Source: Rikenellaceae bacterium (GTDB lineage: Bacteria; Bacteroidota; Bacteroidia; Bacteroidales; Rikenellaceae). From it: a stretch of 39,860 bases of DNA. Positions 30,733 through 36,688 of this stretch are shown here, piece after piece. The stretch lies in assembly GCA_017935625.1 (NCBI GenBank), contig JAGBHC010000021.1, positions 1 to 39,860 of the forward strand, written 5' to 3'. The position numbers and the translations under genes were made by a program. The notes beneath the pieces were generated by a model that was not told the DNA's origin, made no database searches, and saw only the letters and a program-made list of their open reading frames with translations. The first letter of the stretch is position 1; every line of letters starts with the position of its first letter.

Positions 30733-32011
30733 AGCCGGGCGGAGGAAGTCCGATTCGGGTGGCGGGGCGCAGTGTGTTTTGTCGTGTGGGACGGAGAGCC
30801 CCGGCGGATTCGGAACCGTTCGGACAGGGGTGCAGCGGATTCCGGAGCGGCACCGGGAGTGGAGGCCGCTGGGGGCTACAAGTCGTATTTTCCGGCGAAG
30901 AGCCGTCTCCCCTCTTGCGTATAAAAGGTTACGAATTCGCTTTTGCAGCGCGTGTAGGCATCGCGGTCGTGCTCGTATCGTCTCGCCGAATCGACCTTGA
31001 GCCGTTCGTATGCTCGGGCCGCCGCGGCGTGTGTCCGCAGGTAATCCCTGAAATAGAGTTCGTCGTTGTCTCCGGCGTGACGCAGGTGGAGGTGGAACAC
31101 CCGTTCGGCGTATCCCTGCGGCGTGTAGCCCTTGTTGAAGTCGATGCGGCGGTCGGTTTCGGCCATGCAGAGGTAGCCGCATCCCTCGACGGGGGCCTTC
31201 AGGTCGGCGAGTTTTTGTCCCGGGGCGACCTCGGCGAGCAGGTCCACGGTGGGTTTCGCCCGCATTCCCCGAATCGCCGTACTGCCGATGTGGCTGATGC
31301 GCAACAGTCGGGGCAGCTCCTTTTTCAACGTTTCGGCCTCCTGTTCGTACCACTCGGCCCACTCGGCCCGATGGGCGGTCAGGACGATGGGAAACAGTTG
31401 CCAAAGCTCCTCTAAGGAGAGCCCTTTCAGACTTTCGTGTGTGTCGTTTCGCATGTTCTCGGGACGGTTTTTCGACCGGGCTTTCATCCGGCCGGTAAAT
31501 ATACGATAAATAGTGCGTTCGCAGAGTGCAAAAGAGTATGTTCCCGAATTTTTTCCTGATGCGGTGTGGGTTCGCTGAGGATGTGATATGGTTTTGCTGG
31601 CGATGCGGCGGGTTTTGCTGGCGATGTGTGTGGGGTCGTTGGGAATGTGATATGGTTTTGCTGGCGATGCGATGCGGGGTCGTTGGGGATGGGGTGAGTT
31701 TTGTCGGCGTCCTCTCTCCCTTTTCCCTTTTCGGATACGGAGAGGCCGCAGGGGCTGCGCTGTGTCGGAAGTGGGAGGAAAGCGGGGCTGTCGGTACGGC
31801 GGAATGCTCGAATCGGGGACGGATGCGTCTTTGCGGAGATTGGCGGGGCGGGCTGTCAGCTGGTTTCAGGCTGTTGTGTCTTGTGGCACAGCGCGGCGGA
31901 TGCGGACGGGAAACCGGGACAGCCGGGTGGCGGAAGCCCGATTCGGGCGGCGGGGCGCAGTGCGTTTTGTCCTGTGGAACGGCGGGCCTCGGCGGATTCG
32001 GAACCGTTCGG
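30733..32011 (+). repeat. Dispersed 90-base direct repeat, two copies
   Basis: Copies lie at 30733-30823 and 31922-32011 in the same orientation, about 89% identical by eye. Both start GCCGGG and end GGCGGATTCGGAACCGTTCGG. One lies just after tRNA-Gln, the other about 60 bases before the tRNA-Pro terminator; the GrpB-family gene lies between them. Neither is coding. Confidence 0.8.
30876..31487 (-). CDS. GrpB family (UPF0157) protein
   Basis: A 203-residue protein of the GrpB/UPF0157 family, which has a nucleotidyltransferase-like fold but no agreed function. The signature is LLRISHIGSTAIRGMRAKPTVDLLAEV (given in parts: HIGSTAIRGMRAKPTVDLL at about 66-84), and the second conserved block is FNKGYTPQGYAERVFHLHLRHAGD (as GYTPQGYAERVFHLHLR). 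The end includes YERLKVDSARRYEHDRDAYTRCKSEF. The ATG at 31454 (MRNDTHESLKG) is an equally good start, 11 codons in. It converges on tRNA-Gln. Cytoplasmic; no operon partner. Confidence 0.85.
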   Translation of the reverse strand: MKARSKNRPENMRNDTHESLKGLSLEELWQLFPIVLTAHRAEWAEWYEQEAETLKKELPRLLRISHIGSTAIRGMRAKPTVDLLAEVAPGQKLADLKAPVEGCGYLCMAETDRRIDFNKGYTPQGYAERVFHLHLRHAGDNDELYFRDYLRTHAAAARAYERLKVDSARRYEHDRDAYTRCKSEFVTFYTQEGRRLFAGKYDL

Positions 32012-32066
32012 CGGCCGATGTCGGGGCGGGTTCCGGTGCTCGGGGAAGGCGCGGAGGCCCGGAATG
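31488..32066. other. Repeat-bearing spacer without a gene
   Basis: The stretch holds copy 2 of the 90-base repeat and a 27-base direct repeat (ATGTGATATGGTTTTGCTGG...) at 31581 and 31645, 64 bases apart. The open frames here are rich in Cys, Trp and Arg, overlap the tRNA at one end and match no family I know. Confidence 0.6.
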
Positions 32067-32101
32067 AAAAAGGCCGCAGAACGAAAAGTTCTGCGGCCTT
32101 T
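32067..32101 (-). terminator. Terminator of the tRNA-Pro transcript
   Basis: AAAGGCCGCAGAAC (32069-32082) pairs with GTTCTGCGGCCTTT (32088-32101), loop GAAAA. On the minus strand it runs into TTTTT and begins 3 bases after the tRNA. Confidence 0.9.
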
Positions 32102-32103
32102 GG

Positions 32104-32178
32104 TCGGGGTACCGGGATTCGAACCCGGGACTTCCAACTCCCGAAGCTGGCGCGCTAACCGGGCTGCGCTACACCCCG
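32104..32178 (-). tRNA. tRNA-Pro (anticodon CGG)
   Basis: A 75-base tRNA on the minus strand. The acceptor stem is CGGGGTG/TACCCCG with an A discriminator; C1-G72 is typical of bacterial tRNA-Pro. The anticodon arm CCAGC-TTCGGGA-GTTGG gives CGG, reading CCG. The T arm is CCGGG-TTCGAAT-CCCGG. CCA not encoded. It lies 139 bases downstream of the other tRNA-Pro, in the same direction. Confidence 0.95.
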
Positions 32179-32317
32179 AAAACATCGCTCCCTCGAAAGG
32201 TGCCCGATGCCGTTAGTCTTTTATGTCGTTACGTCCTGTGCGACGTATTCGTTCTCGTTCGCTCTGCCGATTGGCAGCCGGTGGCCGAAGTGTCCCGCGG
32301 CGGCCTGTCTTACGGTG

Positions 32318-32392
32318 TCGGGGTAGCGGGATTCGAACCCACGACCCCCTGCTCCCAAAGCAGGTGCGCTAACCGGACTGCGCTACACCCCG
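32318..32392 (-). tRNA. tRNA-Pro (anticodon TGG)
   Basis: A 75-base tRNA on the minus strand with the same CGGGGTG/TACCCCG acceptor arm. The anticodon arm CCTGC-TTTGGGA-GCAGG gives TGG, reading CCA and, by wobble, other proline codons. CCA not encoded. It is the first of the two tRNA-Pro genes behind the promoter at 32467-32498. Confidence 0.95.
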
Positions 32393-32466
32393 AATCTGCT
32401 GAGAATGGGGTTCTGCGGACCGGGCTTCGGCCGCACGTCGTAACCCTCTTCTTCGGTTTTGCGGTG

Positions 32467-32498
32467 CAAATGTAAACTATTTTTTCGTAAAAAACAAA
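32467..32498 (-). promoter_or_regulatory. Promoter of the two tRNA-Pro genes
   Basis: On the minus strand TTTG (32498-32495), 20 bases, TACATTTG (32474-32467): exact consensus, about 75 bases before the first tRNA. It follows the HAD gene stop by about 38 bases. Confidence 0.88.
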
Positions 32499-32535
32499 TC
32501 GGAACCGGGGTAAAATGAGACCGTTTGTCGCCGGG

Positions 32536-33147
32536 TCACTCCAGACCGGCGAACAGATGGCGGAAGTCTTCGTGTGCGGCGGCCTGGTAGGTGCGGAATC
32601 CCATGGCGCGTGCGGTCTCGATGTTGCGGGTTCCGTCGTCGATGAAAAGGGTCTCGCGGGCCTCGATTCCGGCATCGGCCAGCACGGCTTCGAAAATGGC
32701 GGGGTCGGGCTTGAGCAGCTTCATTTCGTAGGAGAGGTAGACCTTGTCGAAGTAGGCGTCCACCGTGAGCCCCCGGCTGCGGAACTGCTTTTCGAGCATC
32801 GACGGGTAGACCATGACATTGGTGTTGCTGAGCATGTAGACCTTGAAACGGCTGCGCAGGTCGCGCAGCAGGTCGAGCTTGTAGGCCGGAATCTCGCCGA
32901 TTAGCTGGAAGTAGGCCCACTCGATGCGTTCGAGGTCGGCCTGCGGCGAGAAGGTGCGTGCGTAGTCGAGTATCTCCTGTTTGCCGATGATTCCGCGTTC
33001 GAGGTCGTTGAAGATGGCGCTGGGGTAGTAGGGGTCCACGAGCTGGCCCAGTTGGGGCAGGCCTATCTGTGCGAATGCGGCCATACACCGTTCGCGGTCG
33101 AGGTCGGCCAGCACGCCGCCCAGGTCGAAAAGCAGGTTGCGAATCAT
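32536..33147 (-). CDS. HAD-superfamily phosphatase (YihX-like), last gene of the steroid unit
   Basis: A 203-residue HAD hydrolase of the IA type with a helical cap. Motif I is LLFDLGGVLADLD, with nucleophile D8; the usual second Asp is Gly10, as in the YihX/epoxide-hydrolase-like branch (FDLGNV). Motif II is VYMLSNTN (about 103-110), motif III is KLLKPDPAIF (about 143-152), and motif IV is TLFIDDGTRNIETA (about 166-179). YihX itself is a sugar-1-phosphate phosphatase, but the substrate of this one is unknown. The gene starts 5 bases after the short-chain dehydrogenase stop, so it is in the same transcript as the three steroid-type enzymes. A role there (for instance removing phosphate or recycling a cofactor) is only a guess. 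Confidence 0.82.
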   Translation of the reverse strand: MIRNLLFDLGGVLADLDRERCMAAFAQIGLPQLGQLVDPYYPSAIFNDLERGIIGKQEILDYARTFSPQADLERIEWAYFQLIGEIPAYKLDLLRDLRSRFKVYMLSNTNVMVYPSMLEKQFRSRGLTVDAYFDKVYLSYEMKLLKPDPAIFEAVLADAGIEARETLFIDDGTRNIETARAMGFRTYQAAAHEDFRHLFAGLE

Positions 33148-33152
33148 CTCTT

Positions 33153-33953
33153 TTATTTTTGGAATTGCATGGTCTTACGCCGGGCGAAGCGCAGCAGCGC
33201 CGGGGGAATGAGCCGGATGAGCGGAATGAAGAGCCGGTTGTACCACGCCGGAACGATTAGCCGGCGTCCGCGGAAGAGGGCGCGCAGAGCCTGCCGGGCG
33301 GTTTTGTCGGCGGTGATAAGCACGCCCAGCCGCACGCCCAGTCTCTGGAACCGGTGCGGAAGTCCGTAGAGTTCGGTGGCGACGCCTGCCGGGCAGACGG
33401 CCGTGACCCGCACGCCCCGTTCGCGCACCTCCTTGGCGAAGGCCACGGAGAAACTCTTCAGATAGGCCTTGCTGGCGCTGTATGCCGCCAGTCCCGGCCA
33501 GGGCATCCATATCGAATAGGAGGACATGTTGAGGATGTAGCCCTTTCCGCGGCGGGCCATGTCGGCGCCGAACAGACGGCAGGTGAGGGTGTTGGTCATG
33601 TCGTGAAGATAGACGATGCGTTCCAGCCGTTCGGGTTCGCAGCGGAGGATGTCGTTGAAAATGAACATGCCGGCATTGTTTATCAACACGTCGATTTCGC
33701 GTCCCCGGCACCGCTCGTAGAGCTCGCGGGCCGCCCCTTCGCGGGCCAGGTCCAGGGTGAAGGAATCGACCCGCACGCCGTGTTTCTCGCCGATGCGTGC
33801 GGCGGCCTGCGACAACTCCCGCTCGTCGCGGCTCACCGCAATCAGGTCGTAGCCCAACGCCGCCAGCCGTTCGGCGATGCAGTAGCCGATGCCGCTGCTG
33901 GCTCCGGTGACCAGCGCCGTGGCCGTCCCCTTTTTTACCTCTCCGCGTCTCAT
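33153..33953 (-). CDS. Short-chain dehydrogenase, probable 3-beta-hydroxysteroid dehydrogenase
   Basis: A 266-residue classical SDR. The nucleotide motif TGASSGIG is at 16-23; AVSRDERE follows the second strand and its Ser-Arg suggests NADPH preference. LINNAG is at 90-95. The catalytic Ser is S144 or S145 in LNMSSYS, with Y158 and K162 in AAYSASKAYLKSFS. PAGVATELYGLP follows the last strand, and the C-terminal 60 residues are basic and hydrophobic (RLIVPAWYNRLFIPLIRLIPPALL), suggesting membrane association. The family alone would allow many substrates. Its place one base after an OYE-type reductase and downstream of a steroid 5-alpha-reductase homologue supports reversible 3-keto/3-beta-hydroxy conversion of steroids or bile acids. 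The stereochemistry cannot be read from the sequence. Confidence 0.85.
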   Translation of the reverse strand: MRRGEVKKGTATALVTGASSGIGYCIAERLAALGYDLIAVSRDERELSQAAARIGEKHGVRVDSFTLDLAREGAARELYERCRGREIDVLINNAGMFIFNDILRCEPERLERIVYLHDMTNTLTCRLFGADMARRGKGYILNMSSYSIWMPWPGLAAYSASKAYLKSFSVAFAKEVRERGVRVTAVCPAGVATELYGLPHRFQRLGVRLGVLITADKTARQALRALFRGRRLIVPAWYNRLFIPLIRLIPPALLRFARRKTMQFQK

Positions 33954-33954
33954 G

Positions 33955-35172
33955 TTACAGTCGTTCCAGCTCCCGGACGATGCTTTTTGGCAGGTCGTCG
34001 CAATGTTTGTGACACTTCATGTCGATGGAGTACATGCGGGCGATGCAGTAGTTCTTGTGGTCGCAGCGGCTGCGGCAGTCGGCTCCCTCGCGGGCCAGCC
34101 GGTTCACGAAGTCGGGCTCATTGACCAGACAGCGGGCCATCTGCACCAGTTCGAATCCGCTCTCCAGCACCCGGTCGATGCCTTCGCGGCTCACCAGTCC
34201 GCCCACGTAGACGAGCGGCATTTTGAGCGCCTCGCGGAATTTGAGCGCGTCCTCCAGGAAGTAGCACTCGCGGAAGGGGATGGCGGGTATCATCAGTCGG
34301 CCGGCCATTCTCACGCCGTATTTGAGCCACCAGCAGGTCATGTAGTGGGTCATGGCACGCACGGGCATGGCGCCGCGCATGACGTACATGGGCGCCTTGC
34401 TGACGAATCCGCCGCTGAGGACCAGCGCGTCGGGCGAGAGCCGCTCCAGCTCGCGGGCGATTTCGAGGGCTTCGTCGATTTCGATGCCTCCTTTGAATCC
34501 GTCGCGCATGTTGGTCTTTACCAGCACGGCCAGTCCGCGTCGGCGGGCCGCCTCCAGCACCTCCTCCATGCACATGCGCATGAACCGCATCCGGTTGGAG
34601 AGCGAACCTCCGTACTGGTCGCGTCGGCGGTTGGTGTAGGGCGAAAGGAACTGGCTGATGAGGTATCCGTGTCCGGCATGCACCTCCACGGCGTCGAATC
34701 CTGCGTCGGCGGCCGTGTGGACGGCTTTGCCGTAGTCGCGGGCCATCTGCTCGATTTCGGAGGGTTTCATGGCCCGGTGTATGGTGGGCGAATAGAGGTT
34801 GAATCCGGTGGAGGCCGAGATGGGTATCTGGCCGGCGGTGCTGATGTGGGTCATGTTGCCGCAGTGGCCTATTTGGATGGAGGCGGCGGCACCCTCGGCG
34901 TGTATGGCGTCGGTGAGCTCCCTGAGCTGGGGGACGATTTCGGGCCGCAGCCAGAGCTGGCGGGTGAAGGAGAGTCCGTTGCGGGTGACGGAAGCATAGG
35001 CGACGGTGGTCATGCCGATGCCGCCGCGGGCCACGCTCACGTGGTAGTCCTTGAGTTGCTGCGTGGGGGCGTTGTCTGCGCACATGCTTTCGAATGCGGC
35101 CGAACGGATGGTGCGGTTGCGCAGGGTGAGGTTGCCCAGTTTGTAGGGGGTGAATAGCTTGGATTCCTTCAT
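33955..35172 (-). CDS. OYE-family NADH:flavin oxidoreductase, probable delta-4-3-ketosteroid 5-beta-reductase
   Basis: A 405-residue FMN-binding TIM-barrel enzyme of the old yellow enzyme family. It starts LFTPYKLGNLTLRNRTIRSA, has GGIGMTTVAYASV in strand 2, SIQIGHCGNM in strand 3, then the family signature EVHAGHGYLISQFLSPYTNRR (given as H165-H168 and QFLSPYTNRR), DQYGGSLSNR and the FMN-phosphate strands VYVGGLVS and VQMARCLVNEP. Two unusual parts stand out: an insertion at about 256-302 between barrel strands, and a cysteine-rich tail (C366, C370, C376, C387, C391) in place of the usual end, possibly a metal or Fe-S site. In gut Bacteroidales such enzymes next to 5-alpha-reductases reduce the C4-C5 double bond of 3-oxo-delta-4 steroids to the 5-beta form. 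It starts 13 bases after the 5-alpha-reductase stop. Confidence 0.85.
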   Translation of the reverse strand: MKESKLFTPYKLGNLTLRNRTIRSAAFESMCADNAPTQQLKDYHVSVARGGIGMTTVAYASVTRNGLSFTRQLWLRPEIVPQLRELTDAIHAEGAAASIQIGHCGNMTHISTAGQIPISASTGFNLYSPTIHRAMKPSEIEQMARDYGKAVHTAADAGFDAVEVHAGHGYLISQFLSPYTNRRRDQYGGSLSNRMRFMRMCMEEVLEAARRRGLAVLVKTNMRDGFKGGIEIDEALEIARELERLSPDALVLSGGFVSKAPMYVMRGAMPVRAMTHYMTCWWLKYGVRMAGRLMIPAIPFRECYFLEDALKFREALKMPLVYVGGLVSREGIDRVLESGFELVQMARCLVNEPDFVNRLAREGADCRSRCDHKNYCIARMYSIDMKCHKHCDDLPKSIVRELERL

Positions 35173-35185
35173 GATTCGGGGACGG

Positions 35186-35950
35186 TTAATATATAAAGGG
35201 AATGATGTTCTTGCGTTTGAGCGAGGTGAACTCTTCGCCGAACTCCGCCTGGTAGCGGCGGTAGAGCGATGCCGAGCGGGGTGCGAGGTTGGCGAATGTC
35301 CACCAGGCGAACACGGCTCCCGACCACGACCAGGTGAGCAGGGCGAACCCTATCCATTCGGTCAGTTCGCCGAAGTAGTTGGCCGAGGAGACGTAGCGGA
35401 ACATCCCTCCGCGGGGGATGTAGTGGCGCGTGTCGCCCGGTTTGCGCAGGTGGCGGATGATGTAGTCGGAGTGGAGGTTGATGGCCATGCCGATGAAGAA
35501 GACGGCGGTGCCGGTCAGGAATTGCGGCGAGAGCAGCCACTGCGGGGAGTACATCCCTTCGGGCGAGAGGTAGAATATCCATCCGCCCTGCATCAGTGCG
35601 TTGAGCAGGTTGAACAGGGCTCCCATGACCACGATGCCTGCCGGCATGCGGCCGTTGCCGCGGATGAGCAGCGGGAAGATGAACGAGCGTTGGAAATAGT
35701 GGCTCTGGAAGATGAGGAACATCGTCAGCGGCGCCGCCTGCCAGGTGCGCTGGGAGCAGAGCCACAGAACGGTCATGGCGATGAACACGGGGGATTCCAT
35801 CGCTATCCATCCGATGCGGTTGGGGACGGGCGGGCCGAACTTGCGGTTGAAGAGCATTCCGTAGCCCGCTTCCACGAAGTAGAGGGCGATGAAAACGACC
35901 AGCGCCGTGGCCGCCATGACCCACAGAAAGATATCGAATGTGTGCTGCAT
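35186..35950 (-). CDS. Steroid 5-alpha-reductase (SRD5A family)
   Basis: A 254-residue integral membrane protein, close in length and sequence to human SRD5A2. It reduces the C4-C5 double bond of 3-oxo-delta-4 steroids with NADPH, giving the 5-alpha (allo) form. Seven hydrophobic helices can be drawn. The C-terminal half matches the human enzyme block by block: INLHSDYIIRHLRKPG (157-172), RGGMFRYVSSANYFGELTEW (180-199), and the end KRKNIIPFIY. The catalytic pair of SRD5A2, Glu57 and Tyr91, aligns with E52 (in MESPVF) and Y85 (in HYFQRSF). The promoter at 36045-36074 starts the transcript here, so this is the first gene of a four-gene unit. The family call is firm; whether the natural substrate is a bile acid, a host hormone or a plant sterol is inference. 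Confidence 0.93.
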   Translation of the reverse strand: MQHTFDIFLWVMAATALVVFIALYFVEAGYGMLFNRKFGPPVPNRIGWIAMESPVFIAMTVLWLCSQRTWQAAPLTMFLIFQSHYFQRSFIFPLLIRGNGRMPAGIVVMGALFNLLNALMQGGWIFYLSPEGMYSPQWLLSPQFLTGTAVFFIGMAINLHSDYIIRHLRKPGDTRHYIPRGGMFRYVSSANYFGELTEWIGFALLTWSWSGAVFAWWTFANLAPRSASLYRRYQAEFGEEFTSLKRKNIIPFIY

Positions 35951-36044
35951 GATGTATTAAGTCGTCTCTCTCGGCCGCCTGGCAGAGCCGGCCGGACCGG
36001 AGCGTTTGGCTCCCGTGTCGGTCGTGCGGCCCGATTCGCGGAAC

Positions 36045-36074
36045 CAAAGGTAGGCATTTTTGTCGGAAAACCAA
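36045..36074 (-). promoter_or_regulatory. Promoter of the steroid-reductase operon
   Basis: On the minus strand TTG (36074-36072), 19 bases, TACCTTTG (36052-36045), an exact -7 box. The leader to the first start codon is about 88 bases and contains a GC-rich inverted stretch near 35970-35998. No operator is obvious. Confidence 0.8.
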
Positions 36075-36281
36075 TCGCCGCAGCCCATTTGGGCGACAGA
36101 ATGGTTCTTTTCGGACGATTTTTACGGAATGCGGACCGGAGCCGCATGCGTTTCGTGCGGCGGTATGGCACGTTTTATGAAGTATGCGCTCAGACCGAAG
36201 AGAAGATTGAAGGCGAGGGCCGCCGGCCCGGAACCTGCATTCCATAACTCCATTTTATTAACAAAAGGTACATTTACAACT

Positions 36282-36407
36282 ATGAAAGACGAAAAGAACA
36301 GCAAGGGCTGCGGTTGCGGCACCGGCCGCCCCTCGGACGGTTCCAAGAACAACACCACGACCGACAGCGCAAAGACGAAGAACTCGCAGTGCAACTCGAA
36401 ACGATAG
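36282..36407 (+). CDS. Small Cys/Gly-rich protein (41 residues)
   Basis: A 41-codon ORF beginning MKDEKNSKGCGCGTGRPSDG, then a run of Asn, Thr and Ser, ending KNSQCNSKR. The ATG follows the AT-rich leader AACAAAAGGTACATTTACAACT, the usual look of a Bacteroidetes translation start. Codons are the common host ones. Three Cys, two of them in KGCGCG, could bind a metal, but the protein is too short and polar to fold alone with confidence. The frame is open further upstream but that part overlaps the steroid promoter in antisense. It is divergent from the steroid operon and followed by a terminator at 36536. I do not recognise it. Confidence 0.55.
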   Translation: MKDEKNSKGCGCGTGRPSDGSKNNTTTDSAKTKNSQCNSKR

Positions 36408-36681
36408 TAGCTGCTCTTCTCTTTTGAGAAAGCCGGTCGCGTACCGGCCGTTTCCATCCCCGTCTCCGCAACGGATGTCGCAGCAGACAGCGAAGTGTGT
36501 GCACGGGGACTTTTTTAACTCTTATTTTTCCTTGTAAGCCCGGATGCCCGTGAGGGTCTCCGGGTTTTTTCGTATTTTCTTCCGTCGCCTTATCCCCCTC
36601 CGGTGCGCCTGAGAGGCCGATTGGGGATTTTTCGTTGATTTTTATCGGGTTGAGGGGTGGTTAATTCGAAATAATAATTGT
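36408..36681. other. Spacer after the small ORF
   Basis: Apart from a short hairpin GCCGGT-CGCGT-ACCGGC (36432-36448) and the terminator at 36536, no gene is seen. Base composition drops sharply towards AT after about 36640. Confidence 0.55.
36536..36570 (+). terminator. Terminator after the small ORF
   Basis: CCCGGA (36539-36544) and TCCGGG (36559-36564), with inner CCC/GGG pairing around GTGA, are followed by six T. Confidence 0.85.
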
Positions 36682-36688
36682 ATGTTTG
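36681..36688 (+). promoter_or_regulatory. -7 box for the astacin gene
   Basis: TATGTTTG matches TAnnTTTG. It overlaps the first in-frame ATG (36682), so a transcript from it would start near 36695 and could not use that ATG. No good -33 element was found. Confidence 0.5.

Noticed and set aside
30466-31404. N-terminal extension of the nucleoside permease frame by 313 codons
   Set aside because: The extension would run antisense through tRNA-Gln, its terminator and the GrpB-family gene; the family's own N-terminus starts at 30465 and a -7 box lies just upstream.
31526-32158. Cys/Trp-rich gene of 210 codons
   Set aside because: It runs antisense into tRNA-Pro and its terminator, contains the dispersed repeats, and has no family match.
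32536-33147. Beta-phosphoglucomutase for the HAD gene
   Set aside because: The second Asp of motif I, which acts as general acid-base in the mutases, is Gly here, so a phosphatase is more likely.
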